Assembly: GCA_028705495.1 (NCBI GenBank)
Contig: JAQWDK010000019.1
Coordinates: 1-39,067 of the forward strand
Length of the DNA stretch: 39,067 bases
Direction of reading: 5' to 3'
From: Eubacteriales bacterium
GTDB taxonomy: Bacteria; Bacillota; Clostridia; Oscillospirales; CAG-382
Shown here: positions 16,223 through 24,995 of the stretch, one piece after another
Layout: each line of letters begins with the position of its first letter
Numbering within the stretch: the first letter of the stretch is position 1
Notes under the pieces: generated by a model
Database searches by the model: none
What the model was told of the DNA's origin: nothing
Seen by the model: the letters and a program-made list of their open reading frames with translations, nothing else
Position numbers and translations under genes: made by a program

Positions 16223-17152
16223 CTATATAATAAGACGTTCCACGATTGCTCCGAGAGTATTCGAGAGTGTCAGAGTTACGATTACTAAAATAAAATTGCT
16301 GACTGAAACGCCAAAAGTCTCGGATTTAATTTGCTTTTTGCTAAACTTCTTACAGTTGCTAAAAACCATTGGAGCGACAGCAAAGCTCAGAAGAGAACCG
16401 AGTGACAGTGTGTTAAAAATTACAGCAGCTGCAATGCCTATAAATGCAAAAACATAAAGAAAGGAGAACAACCATACCGACTTTTTTACACCGATATAAG
16501 AAGGTAGGGTGTATCTATCGACTGCTAAATCCTGTTTAATATCGCAAGTATTGTTAGCTAACATTATACCTGCTGTCAAACAAAATGGTACAACAGAGAG
16601 TAGCAGAAGGTCAAAAACAGCTTCTGAAAAAAGGTTTACTGTCAATAATTTTGTTGCGGGATCGAAAAAGTATAAAGAGCCAGAAGGCAAATTTATATAT
16701 AGCATTATAAACGGTATCATAAATCCATAAAAGAAGCCCGAAAATATTTCTCCGAATGGTGTGTGGGAAATCGGAACAGGTCCATAAGAATAGAGTATTC
16801 CAAATAAAAAACAGAGTCCACCAAGGAAAAGCACTGTAATGTCCGACTGTACCACAAGCCATAATCCGCAAAGAATGCTTATTGTAAGGAGAACAAACAA
16901 AATAAACAGCGATAATGTGCGGTTAAATTGGAGGTCAGCACCATTCTTTTTTGTGTCAGTATAGTTATTGATAGCTGTTGCAGTCAAATCAAAAAACAGC
17001 ATACCAGCGCAAAAAGCGATTGTTTTAGGAAGGTTGACTGAATAACTTTTATGGAAGAAGTAGGATAAGATAAATAAAAATGTAAGAACACTTGTTATCT
17101 TAGTCTTGATTTCAATATAACCAAAGAACTTTTTTAACGTTGACACAGCCAT
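16223..17152 (-). CDS. dmkA: UbiA-family prenyltransferase (DmkA, DHNA prenyltransferase type)
   Basis: 309 residues with eight to nine membrane helices. Both prenyl-diphosphate/Mg motifs of the UbiA family are present: NNYTDTKKNGAD near 63-74 (NxxxDxxxD) and NNTCDIKQDLAVD near 198-210 (DxxxD). By family and operon position it should prenylate 1,4-dihydroxy-2-naphthoate to the demethylmenaquinone used by the EET pathway. No methyltransferase (MenG) is in the operon, consistent with a demethyl quinone. DHNA synthesis genes are not in the window. Confidence 0.87.
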   Translation of the reverse strand: MAVSTLKKFFGYIEIKTKITSVLTFLFILSYFFHKSYSVNLPKTIAFCAGMLFFDLTATAINNYTDTKKNGADLQFNRTLSLFILFVLLTISILCGLWLVVQSDITVLFLGGLCFLFGILYSYGPVPISHTPFGEIFSGFFYGFMIPFIMLYINLPSGSLYFFDPATKLLTVNLFSEAVFDLLLLSVVPFCLTAGIMLANNTCDIKQDLAVDRYTLPSYIGVKKSVWLFSFLYVFAFIGIAAAVIFNTLSLGSLLSFAVAPMVFSNCKKFSKKQIKSETFGVSVSNFILVIVTLTLSNTLGAIVERLII

Positions 17153-17161
17153 TTTCTCCCA

Positions 17162-18127
17162 CTAGTTCTTTCCAGCAGACTTCATAGCAATCCTATAAAG
17201 CAGTTCCTTCTTTGAATCACTTGCGGAAAGATTCTTGATGATTTTTTCTGCCTTTTTAAGAAGATTATCGATTTTTCTTTCTGTGTAATCAATTCCTCCG
17301 GCATCCTGAACCATTTTCCTTAGCTTATCGGGAGCAATACCGTTTTCCGCAATAGTTTTCAAATCCGGATCATTCTTCATAGTATAGATGAGGGGCAGTG
17401 TTATAACACCATGAGTATAATCCGCAAGAACAGGTTTTTTTGCTTGTTTTTCTGACAGTTCGTAATCTAAAAGATCATCAGAAAGCTGGAACATCAAGCC
17501 AGTAAGCTTACCAAGTTCGGAATACTGTTCTGCATACTCATCAGCTTCGTCTGATAGCATAAAGCCTGAAAGGTATGCTGCTTTGAATAATGCTGCAGTT
17601 TTGCCTTCGATGATTTTAAAATATTCGCGCTCACTAATTGAGAAATTGCGGTAATTATCGTTCTGTCGAAGCTCCCCGAGACAAACTTCTGAGAGCTGTT
17701 TAGCAAGTACTGTGCCGAGCTCGTCACTACGCCTAAAGCGACTGGGGCTCAGCTCAAATGCGCTGACAAGTGCGGCGCTTAGAAGATAATCTCCACAAAG
17801 CACAGCCACCTTTTCACCGAAAACCTTGTGTAACGAAGCAACTCCTCGCCTTTTATCCGCACTGTCAATGATATCGTCGTGAACGAGGGTTGCAAGATGA
17901 AGCATTTCAATTGCAGAGGCCGCACCAACCGTCTCATCTCTAAGGGTTTCACCGTCGGAAGCACAGACAGCAAGGGAAAAAGCTCTGATGTTTTTTCCCT
18001 GAGACTTTGAAAGGTAAAGTGTCTGTGCTTTTATTGGTGCGGGAGCTGTAGAAAGCAACTTTTTTAGTCTTGCTCTGACAAGGGATTCAAAATCTGATAT
18101 TAATATTCTATTTACCGTATCAGTCAT
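17162..18127 (-). CDS. dmkB: Polyprenyl diphosphate synthase (DmkB)
   Basis: 321-residue trans-isoprenyl diphosphate synthase. First Asp-rich motif DDIID in LVHDDIIDSADKRRG (near 84) and second QLSDDLLDY (near 207), plus the upstream region KAQTLYLSKSQGKNIR for substrate binding. It supplies the long isoprenoid chain for DmkA. Its start overlaps the end of ndh2 by 8 nt and dmkA follows 9 nt later, so all three are tightly coupled. Confidence 0.9.
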   Translation of the reverse strand: MTDTVNRILISDFESLVRARLKKLLSTAPAPIKAQTLYLSKSQGKNIRAFSLAVCASDGETLRDETVGAASAIEMLHLATLVHDDIIDSADKRRGVASLHKVFGEKVAVLCGDYLLSAALVSAFELSPSRFRRSDELGTVLAKQLSEVCLGELRQNDNYRNFSISEREYFKIIEGKTAALFKAAYLSGFMLSDEADEYAEQYSELGKLTGLMFQLSDDLLDYELSEKQAKKPVLADYTHGVITLPLIYTMKNDPDLKTIAENGIAPDKLRKMVQDAGGIDYTERKIDNLLKKAEKIIKNLSASDSKKELLYRIAMKSAGKN

Positions 18128-20069
18128 GATAGAGGTAAGACCGCTTCACCCAGCCGATCCTCTTCCAATGTTTCTTTAAAAAGGGAGTGCTGTAATAATC
18201 GAGCCCAAATACTCTACCGGAGAACAGAAGAGCGATAGCAGCAAATATCATCCAAATCTGATGAAGGAAAAGACCAGTTGTTGTCATGAACATGAACATA
18301 AGAACGACTGAAACAAGGCTTGACGGCATTGTGAAAAGTCCACTGATAAGCGAAAGACCAATGAGGATTTCAAGTGTTACAACAAATATCTGCATTATAA
18401 TCTGCATTGTGTCGTTTGAGAGCACGAGGTTATCGAGCAACGCATTAACAAGCGGTATGTCAATTTTAAAAGCAAAGCTTTCAAGCTTTGATTCTGCCAG
18501 AGCCTTACCAGAGACAAATATAACTTTAAAAAGGCCAAGAAAATCGAAGTTTAGAACTACTGTTCCAACTTTTTCGCCAACTTCAACACCAGTGGATCCG
18601 GTTGCGGAACTGACAGCATCAGAGGCTTTACCTGTTAGTATAGGTTCATACCATGCGTCGGCATTACTGAAAAATGTCTTGAGTTCCGGGGAGTAAAGCC
18701 ACTTATTGACGATTTTCATCACACCTTCAAACACCCAAACAGCACCAAGCCAAAGCCTTAGCGGTACGGTGATAAAGTTCGGTATTCTGTTTGAAAAATG
18801 TCCGCCCACAAAGCTTCTTTTATTGCGTATAGTGAAAAATTCGTGCTTGAGGTAAGAAGCTACTTTATTCCAGCCCAGTACCTGTACAAAGTAGACGATA
18901 TTAATAAAATGTTTAACAAACATCGCAAAGAAGGATGGTAAGCTGACTTTATTTTTTCCGCCTACATTTGCTGCTCCCCATCTTCCACCGACACTGACCA
19001 TTACACCGTGGAAAGATGGCTTATATTCCTTCATTTCTCCGCCAGATATCGCTGCGACTATGTTATTCGCCGCAGTATGAGCGCTCTGTTCGCAGTTTTC
19101 GACCATTTGAGGAACGGGAGCCTTTTCGCCTTCCGGGATATAAAACATATTGTCGCCGACAACAAAAACGCTGTCGTCGTCAACGGAACGAAGGTATTTG
19201 TCTGTTTCGACCCTACCACGACCTGCCGACTTTAGCTTTTTCGCAACTTCTGTAGTAAATTCGCAGCTTTCGATTCCAGCAACCCAAATAATTGTTTCGC
19301 TGTTTGTCTTAACTGTTTTACCTTCTTTTTCAATGACGATAAAGTCCTTACCAATTTCTACAACCTTTGTTTTAAGGTTGACTTCAACACCCATTTTTAA
19401 AAGCCTGCGCTCGACTTTAGCAGAAAGCTTTTCAGTCAGTGTTGGAACGACTCTGTCAAGGACATCGTTAATGCTTATCTTGACAAGTTCGGGGTCTATT
19501 TCATACTTTTTACAGAGGACTGGAACATATTCTGCAAGTTCTCCCGCCATTTCTGTACCGGTAAAGCCTGCGCCGACAATTGAGAATGTCAAAAGATTCT
19601 TTTTCTTCTCAAAATCAGTTTCCGTCATAGCAAGCCTAAAACACTCATTGATCCTATCGCGAAGCTTAACAGCGTCGTCGTAAGACCAGAGTGTATATGC
19701 GTTTTCCTTCATACCTGGCACGCCAAAGCTTGTCGGTCTTGAACCTGCTGCGATTACAAGATAATCATACCCAAATGAGCCTTTACCACAGGCAACTGTT
19801 TTGTTTTCAAAATCAACCGACAAAACTTCGTCCGTTACGACATTCACCCTTCGACCGGCGAATATCTTCTCAAGACTCATCCTGACGCTTTCTTCTTCAA
19901 CTCTGCCTGCTGCAACTTCGTGCAGCTCGGTGAGCATTGTATGAAAGGGATTTCTGTCTATTATGGTGATGCTGATTTCCGGGTTTTTCTTAAAGCGTTT
20001 TGCAAGCCGTTTAGCTGTCAAAACACCAGAATAGCCAGCACCGATGATAACGATATTTTTTGTATCCAT
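18120..20069 (-). CDS. ndh2: Type II NADH dehydrogenase with C-terminal membrane domain (Ndh2 of EET)
   Basis: 649 residues. The N-terminal two-Rossmann flavoprotein has the FAD site IIGAGYSGVLTAKRL (about 7-20), the NADH site IVGAGFTGTEMAGELAEY near 168 and VFVVGDNMF near 305. After about 430 a membrane region follows with DoxX-like helices: VPLRLWLGAVWVFEGVMKI, LEILIGLSLISGLF and MFMTTTGLFLHQIW. Ordinary NDH-2 is about 400 residues; the long fused membrane part is characteristic of the EET-specific Ndh2. It oxidises NADH and reduces the dedicated quinone. GGAG (20076-20079) lies 6 nt before ATG 20069; the operon promoter is at 20119-20148. Confidence 0.92.
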   Translation of the reverse strand: MDTKNIVIIGAGYSGVLTAKRLAKRFKKNPEISITIIDRNPFHTMLTELHEVAAGRVEEESVRMSLEKIFAGRRVNVVTDEVLSVDFENKTVACGKGSFGYDYLVIAAGSRPTSFGVPGMKENAYTLWSYDDAVKLRDRINECFRLAMTETDFEKKKNLLTFSIVGAGFTGTEMAGELAEYVPVLCKKYEIDPELVKISINDVLDRVVPTLTEKLSAKVERRLLKMGVEVNLKTKVVEIGKDFIVIEKEGKTVKTNSETIIWVAGIESCEFTTEVAKKLKSAGRGRVETDKYLRSVDDDSVFVVGDNMFYIPEGEKAPVPQMVENCEQSAHTAANNIVAAISGGEMKEYKPSFHGVMVSVGGRWGAANVGGKNKVSLPSFFAMFVKHFINIVYFVQVLGWNKVASYLKHEFFTIRNKRSFVGGHFSNRIPNFITVPLRLWLGAVWVFEGVMKIVNKWLYSPELKTFFSNADAWYEPILTGKASDAVSSATGSTGVEVGEKVGTVVLNFDFLGLFKVIFVSGKALAESKLESFAFKIDIPLVNALLDNLVLSNDTMQIIMQIFVVTLEILIGLSLISGLFTMPSSLVSVVLMFMFMTTTGLFLHQIWMIFAAIALLFSGRVFGLDYYSTPFLKKHWKRIGWVKRSYLYHD

Positions 20070-20118
20070 TTTTTACTCCGATTTTATTTAAACGATAAAG
20101 ATATAATCTTGTTAGATA

Positions 20119-20148
20119 ATTATATAATATTATACCCCAGTAAGTCAA
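20119..20148 (-). promoter_or_regulatory. EET operon promoter
   Basis: Minus strand TTGACT (20143-20148), 18-nt spacer, TATAAT (20119-20124), about 50 nt before ndh2. A second TATAAT lies at 20129-20134 without a usable -35. Confidence 0.6.
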
Positions 20149-20211
20149 TAGGTGATGATGCTCTCTTTTTCATAAAAAACATTAGCTATAATAAGCGGTT
20201 TTCATATAAAA

Positions 20212-20871
20212 TTATAGATGAAATCTCCTTGTGATTTCCGCTCGTATACTTTTGCCCTGAAAAAACAGTATTGCGAATATTGAAATAAGGCTGCATGTGA
20301 CGCAAATTAGCGAAGGATACACAACACCAAGAACACCTGTGAAGTAGAAAATTATAGGTGTTACGCCGTAAACTGCATCAAGCACAAGATAGATAAGGTA
20401 CTCTCTTGCAGGAATTTTCATTATTTTCGATAAAATGACCATTGATAGCATTGAAACTAAACAGCTTATTGGTATCACATAGTCAATAGACCATCCTCTC
20501 CAAAGCGTCGACACATCCCATATAACAGCAAAAACAGAGACAATAACAAGTTGCCAGGTGATGTTGGTGAACAGCTTACGGCGATAACTTATTCCTACAG
20601 TTGCAGTAATCCAAGCAGATACAACTCCTCCTATGACGAAAAGCGACCACCAAACATCGGAACGAACCATCAAATTAAGTGCTAAACTTACAATTATTAT
20701 AGCCACTGCCACAAAGGAAATCAGTCTTAGGAGAAAGTTTTTACCGTATTTCGGTTTTGGAAGATCAGGGTATGAGTCCTGGGTCGCAATCCCGGTAAGC
20801 TCTCCCTGACAAAGAGGACATACAATCTTGTCGCCGTCAATATTAACTTTGCATCTTCCGCAGTTAAGCAT
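20212..20871 (-). CDS. Zinc-ribbon membrane protein (DUF6320-like)
   Basis: 219 residues from ATG 20871, chosen because GGAGGG lies 8 nt upstream and a zinc ribbon follows immediately: CGRC...CPLC (residues 4-7 and 18-21). About five to six membrane helices follow. The start overlaps the stop of the acyltransferase-like gene (ATGCTTAA), so the two are translationally coupled. I believe it resembles the DUF6320 family from its ribbon-plus-helices layout, but cannot verify this. The function is unknown; close coupling suggests it works with the acyltransferase-like protein. Confidence 0.7.
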   Translation of the reverse strand: MLNCGRCKVNIDGDKIVCPLCQGELTGIATQDSYPDLPKPKYGKNFLLRLISFVAVAIIIVSLALNLMVRSDVWWSLFVIGGVVSAWITATVGISYRRKLFTNITWQLVIVSVFAVIWDVSTLWRGWSIDYVIPISCLVSMLSMVILSKIMKIPAREYLIYLVLDAVYGVTPIIFYFTGVLGVVYPSLICVTCSLISIFAILFFQGKSIRAEITRRFHL

Positions 20872-22153
20872 CAGCGACACCCTCCTTGTCCTTGCGCTTT
20901 GCATCATCGTTACTTCTTATCTCAAGCTCAATCCCTCTTGAGGTTAACTCTCTGAAGAAATTCTTCTGTATATCAGTTCCGTTAAAAGCTGAAGTGAAGC
21001 CCATCTGCAGTTTGTCTTCAAATGAACAAACACAAAGTTGCATTTCCCTTGTACTCGCCAAAACACCAAACATTTCAACATGTTCCGCCATTTTAGGAGG
21101 CATTTCGACTTTACCGACATTTGAAAGCACTGTTGTAGCTTTGCTGTCGTCAAGTCTTCTTGCAATTCGAAGTACAATATTTTTCAGAACAAGAGGGGCA
21201 ATTCTCACAAACGGTTTTTTTTCAAATCCGGTGAGCTTGCTTATTCTTGCACTGAGGCTGTCCTTGTCAAGACCGCGCGAAAAATCATCGGTTGTCTTAT
21301 TTATTATCTCCGAAAAATCATCGCTTCGCTCTGAAAAGTTGTAATCAGCACTGATCATTCCAAAAAAGTTTCTTGTGGTTTCTGAAGGGAACATCTTTCT
21401 GAGGTTTACAGGTATATTAATCACAACAGATTTTGTTTCACATTGTAGAGGCATGTCCTTGCGTATTGCTGCTATTAGTGCGGCAGCAAGAAACACAGTC
21501 ATGCTCGCATTATGCTCACGGGCAACCTTAAGAACCTGGGATGTAGAAGCAATCCCCTCAATTGCAAGTAGCATACCATCTTCGCGTAATTTTTGTTTTA
21601 TATGATATGCTTTCGGAGGTTTTGGTTCCTTCTTATGTTTCCTCTTTTTATAATATTTACTAAAGCTGTCGGAATCCTTTTCCGTAAAGGATGCGTCGAC
21701 ATCAAGCTGCTCACAAAAGTCACCAAAAAGCTCACATCTCGCTATTTTAAGGTAATTGTAAATAATTGTTTTCAGAAAAACAAGTGCTCCGGCGCCATCG
21801 GTCATAGCATGATAAATCTCAAGACTGATACGCTTTCTGTAGTAGTATAACCGAAACAGCGGAGAGGAGGAATCTTCGTAAATCATCCCACAGACTTCAC
21901 CTGTTTCTTCATAAACTTCGTGCTCTATGTTTGCACGCTCAAGGTAATACCAGAATAATCCTTTTTTTAGAACGCATGAGAAGCCGGGAAAGCTGTCAAT
22001 CGTTGCATCGAGAGCTGGTTTGAGAAATTCAGGCATTACTTCCTCTTTCAGCTCACAATAGAACCTAAATACATTTGTGTCCGTTTTTCCGCCCGTTGAC
22101 GGAAATATTTTAGCCGCATTATCAAGACGGCTCCATTCTATACTGCCGTACAT
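20864..22153 (-). CDS. Condensation / alcohol acyltransferase-like protein
   Basis: 429 residues of the CoA-dependent acyltransferase superfamily (condensation, WS/DGAT and alcohol acetyltransferase relatives). The active-site motif appears as YHAMTDGAGA near 115 (HxxxDG, without the first His of the HHxxxDG form). The second landmark DFSRGLD and a late NVGKVEMP strand are typical of the fold. There is no carrier protein or adenylation domain nearby, so it is stand-alone. With an upstream esterase and a downstream membrane protein it may acylate and release a small lipid-like or alcohol product; that is inference. Confidence 0.7.
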   Translation of the reverse strand: MYGSIEWSRLDNAAKIFPSTGGKTDTNVFRFYCELKEEVMPEFLKPALDATIDSFPGFSCVLKKGLFWYYLERANIEHEVYEETGEVCGMIYEDSSSPLFRLYYYRKRISLEIYHAMTDGAGALVFLKTIIYNYLKIARCELFGDFCEQLDVDASFTEKDSDSFSKYYKKRKHKKEPKPPKAYHIKQKLREDGMLLAIEGIASTSQVLKVAREHNASMTVFLAAALIAAIRKDMPLQCETKSVVINIPVNLRKMFPSETTRNFFGMISADYNFSERSDDFSEIINKTTDDFSRGLDKDSLSARISKLTGFEKKPFVRIAPLVLKNIVLRIARRLDDSKATTVLSNVGKVEMPPKMAEHVEMFGVLASTREMQLCVCSFEDKLQMGFTSAFNGTDIQKNFFRELTSRGIELEIRSNDDAKRKDKEGVADA

Positions 22154-22200
22154 TCTTTATGTTCGCTCCATTCCCGAGCACAACCACTCGGAATTGATTT

Positions 22201-23118
22201 TTATCTATTCAAAAAGTCATTTATTAGTTTATAACTGCGCTTTACATGTGGGAAACGATAGTCGAGTGAAAAAAAGCCGTGAAGCGCATCCTTCATCCTA
22301 TAAACCCTGACAGTATTTCCTGCTGCCGCAAGAGCAGTTCCATATGCCTCTCCCTCGTCTCTAAGAGGGTCAAACTCAGCGGTTATAATAAGCGTTCTGG
22401 GTTGATTACTCAAATCAGATGCTAACATTGGCGCAAAATATGGGTTTTTTAGGTCTTCGTCAGAGCTTTTATAGAGTTCGATATATTCGCAAATATGCTT
22501 TGAAGTCAGAAGATAACCGGTTGAATTATCATGTATCGAAACATACGGTGAGCTCTTACTATGGTCGCTGTTTGTAGAGGGATAGATCAGTATCTGCTCT
22601 TTTACTGAAAACTCACCGCGATCCCTCGCCATAAGCGAAACTGCTGCGGCAAGATTGCCGCCTGCACTGTCTCCAGCAAGAACAATATCATAGCCATCTG
22701 CATCGTAAAGTTCCGGATAAAGGTGAACATCCTTTGCAGCTGCGTAACAATCTTCAAGACCTATAGGGAATTTGTGTTCGGGTGCAAGTGAATACTCAAC
22801 TGAAATTATCTTCGCGTTTGTCTGCTTCGCAAGGGTTTTACAAACGTTGTTGTAAGTGTCCACGCTTTCGGTTACCCAACCGCCGCCGTGAAAGAAAATA
22901 ATAAGAAGCTTTCGCGAGTTGTCTTTCGGCGGATAAAGCCTAACGCTGATTTCCCTTCCGTTCGACAAAATTTTACGGTCGAAAAGCTTGTAGATTGGGT
23001 TAAACGCAGGCGCGGAGATACTTGCGAGCGTCCTCCTCACCTTGTAGGTTTCTCTAACATCGATTTCGGGGTAGGAAAGTGCCTTTAGTGCAAGCTGCAT
23101 CGCTTTGTTGATTGCCAT
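22201..23118 (-). CDS. Alpha/beta hydrolase, hormone-sensitive-lipase-type esterase
   Basis: 305 residues with no signal peptide. Oxyanion motif HGGGW near 76-80, nucleophile elbow GDSAGG near 148-153 (Ser150), acid in EFDPLRDEG near 247 and catalytic His in DALHGFFS near 276. This is the classic type IV (HSL) bacterial esterase layout, usually acting on short acyl esters. It is first in a three-gene minus-strand unit with the acyltransferase-like and zinc-ribbon genes, 47 nt upstream of the former, and has its own promoter at 23171-23199. Confidence 0.88.
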   Translation of the reverse strand: MAINKAMQLALKALSYPEIDVRETYKVRRTLASISAPAFNPIYKLFDRKILSNGREISVRLYPPKDNSRKLLIIFFHGGGWVTESVDTYNNVCKTLAKQTNAKIISVEYSLAPEHKFPIGLEDCYAAAKDVHLYPELYDADGYDIVLAGDSAGGNLAAAVSLMARDRGEFSVKEQILIYPSTNSDHSKSSPYVSIHDNSTGYLLTSKHICEYIELYKSSDEDLKNPYFAPMLASDLSNQPRTLIITAEFDPLRDEGEAYGTALAAAGNTVRVYRMKDALHGFFSLDYRFPHVKRSYKLINDFLNR

Positions 23119-23170
23119 AACCTTTTCCCATCCATTTGCTCGCGTATATTATCTTTTACAGTTCTACCTG

Positions 23171-23199
23171 ATTCTATCATATTATTTAATCAATGACAA
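23171..23199 (-). promoter_or_regulatory. Promoter of the esterase/acyltransferase unit
   Basis: Minus strand TTGTCA (23194-23199), 17-nt spacer, TAGAAT (23171-23176), about 55 nt before the esterase start. Confidence 0.6.
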
Positions 23200-23229
23200 G
23201 CAATTTCTTGTTTTCTGCGTAGGATTTAC

Positions 23230-23260
23230 AATAAAAATAGCGGCGGAATTAATCCGCCGC
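23230..23260 (-). terminator. spoIID terminator
   Basis: GC-rich arms GCGGCGGA (23240-23247) and TCCGCCGC (23253-23260); on the minus strand the stem is followed by TATTTTTATT. Confidence 0.85.
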
Positions 23261-23291
23261 CAAAGAATCGTGACCGAATACTATATTTGCC

Positions 23292-24512
23292 TTATTTAAA
23301 CCACTCGTCTTTTACATGCTCCAACTTTACACCAGTGTAATAATGCCTTAGAATCTGCTGAGCGCTGCTTCCGTTAGAAGCCATAATTTCAGCACCGTAC
23401 TGACTCATACCCACACCGTGGCCATATCCTTCGGTATCAAAGCTGATATTTGTTTCAGTAGTTGAAACCTTGAATTTAGTACTTTTAAGACCAAAGCGGC
23501 TCCTTATTTCTTCGCCTGTAAATGTTTTGTCGCCAATTGTGATGCTATCAACTCTGCCAGTTGCGTTTTTCTTTATATTAGTTATCCAAGTAGTTGGTGA
23601 GCCGGTGAGTTTAACTCCAGCTGAAGAAAGTTTTGCTTTAAATTCGGATGCCGTCATTGTTGTCTTACCATAGAAAGCATAGAAATTGCTTTCATCAGGT
23701 GTTGTGACGCTGACAAGATAAGGGAGGTTATTTCCCCAAACCTCAACGCAGCTCTCGGTGAACCCGCTTGAAGAAGCGTGGAACACAGTATTGGCAGGCA
23801 TCCCCTCATAGGTCATCACAATGCCTCTCGTTGCGCTAACTGCTTTCTTTATTATATTGTAGCTTTCTTCGGCAAATTCGTCTCCGTACTTTGCCGCCAT
23901 ATCAGCTTTTGTATAATAACCGCTGCAATGACCGGGACTTGTGCAAAGAGATGCTCCCTCATGACCGCGCTCTCTCTGACCTGAAATAATATTGTTGAGA
24001 GCATATGAGCGGGCAGCGATCACCTGCGCTTTTATAGCCTCGTAATTAAAAGAGGAAGGAATTTCAGCATATACTACGCCGATTATATACTCCTCAAACT
24101 CGAGTTTCATTGTTTTCCCGGTTTTATGGTTGTAGACGTTTACATAATGTAGCTGTGCGCCGGCACTTTGATTAGGTAATTCGCTTTCTTCTTTACTGGT
24201 TGTATCGCCTACCTCAGGATGTGAAACAGGATTATCGGTATGGGATTCGGTTACTTCTGATTCTGTTTTGGATACATCGTCGCTGCTTTCATCGGTTAAA
24301 TCGATGTCGGAATTAACAGGAATTTGACTTGAAGTGTCATATTCTGAATTATTTTGATTCGAATCCTGCGTTTCTTCAATTTGTGAAGACTCGAACCCAG
24401 ACAAGTTTTCGCCACTGGAATCGATTAAACTTGCTTTTGCAAAATTCGTCGCCATCGGAAGCGTTATGCACCAAGCAACGAATACTGCAAGCATTATCAA
24501 GTATTTTTTCAT
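23292..24512 (-). CDS. spoIID: SpoIID stage II sporulation / lytic transglycosylase
   Basis: 406 residues. A signal or anchor helix is followed by an acidic Ser/Thr/Asp-rich linker (about 30-120). The SpoIID domain (about 120-400) has the catalytic Glu in VVYAEIPSSF near 147, the CTSPGHCSGY motif near 190 (Cys, His and Cys proposed to bind zinc), FHASSSGFTESCVEVWG near 245 and the C-terminal GYGHGVGMSQYGA. SpoIID degrades septal peptidoglycan during forespore engulfment and marks a spore former. GGAGG lies upstream of ATG 24512, and a sigma-E-like -10 sits at 24552-24559. The long acidic linker is not universal in the family. Confidence 0.9.
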   Translation of the reverse strand: MKKYLIMLAVFVAWCITLPMATNFAKASLIDSSGENLSGFESSQIEETQDSNQNNSEYDTSSQIPVNSDIDLTDESSDDVSKTESEVTESHTDNPVSHPEVGDTTSKEESELPNQSAGAQLHYVNVYNHKTGKTMKLEFEEYIIGVVYAEIPSSFNYEAIKAQVIAARSYALNNIISGQRERGHEGASLCTSPGHCSGYYTKADMAAKYGDEFAEESYNIIKKAVSATRGIVMTYEGMPANTVFHASSSGFTESCVEVWGNNLPYLVSVTTPDESNFYAFYGKTTMTASEFKAKLSSAGVKLTGSPTTWITNIKKNATGRVDSITIGDKTFTGEEIRSRFGLKSTKFKVSTTETNISFDTEGYGHGVGMSQYGAEIMASNGSSAQQILRHYYTGVKLEHVKDEWFK

Positions 24513-24551
24513 TAAAAATCCTCCGGATAAAATTTAATTCCCTCTTTTACC

Positions 24552-24559
24552 ATTATATG
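24552..24559 (-). promoter_or_regulatory. Sigma-E-like -10 element of spoIID
   Basis: Minus strand CATATAAT agrees with the mother-cell sigma-E -10 consensus. I see no clear -35 at the expected distance, so this is tentative; spoIID in Bacillus is sigma-E dependent. Confidence 0.35.
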
Positions 24560-24661
24560 ACGTTTTTAAGATTCTTATTTGCAAAAGATTTTTTTTGAAT
24601 TTTATTATTTTTCTCTTGCATTTTAACTCACAGCATTATATAATAGAACAATATCAAAAAA

Positions 24662-24704
24662 TCGTGATATTTTAAAATTGATACCATAATATATCTTATC
24701 ACGA
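24662..24704. repeat. Inverted repeat in the spoIID-citrate synthase gap
   Basis: TCGTGATA (24662-24669) and TATCACGA (24697-24704) are perfect 8-bp arms 27 nt apart; an overlapping shorter stem pairs AATATCA with TGATATT. The 24513-24995 gap otherwise holds the spoIID promoter region, the citrate synthase promoter and AT-rich sequence without a supported gene. Confidence 0.35.
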
Positions 24705-24881
24705 GGGAACCCTATTTAACATTAACTGTACTTTATATGTACTTATAACGCTTCGGTATTATGCATTAAAATAATATACAGGTGACGGTTATTTTGTTAA
24801 ATATTATATCCTATGCTATGTGATAATAATCCATTTTACAATTATATTCAAGCGAATTGTTGGAAATTTTACCTGATTAAT

Positions 24882-24910
24882 TTGACTGTAATCCAAAGAA
24901 TGGCTAATAT
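24882..24910 (+). promoter_or_regulatory. Citrate synthase promoter
   Basis: TTGACT (24882-24887), 17 nt, TAATAT (24905-24910). It lies downstream of the ATG at 24813, supporting the start at 24996. Confidence 0.6.
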
Positions 24911-24995
24911 TCCGACGAGTTATGCAAAAATAAGCAGAAAAAGGTCTTATAAAACACATAAACCGTCATCCAGTTCACGAAAGGATGGAACATTA

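Noticed and set aside
24813..24995. Extended citrate synthase start at 24813
   Set aside because: A consensus promoter lies inside this extension, the extra residues are not family-like, and a good RBS precedes ATG 24996.
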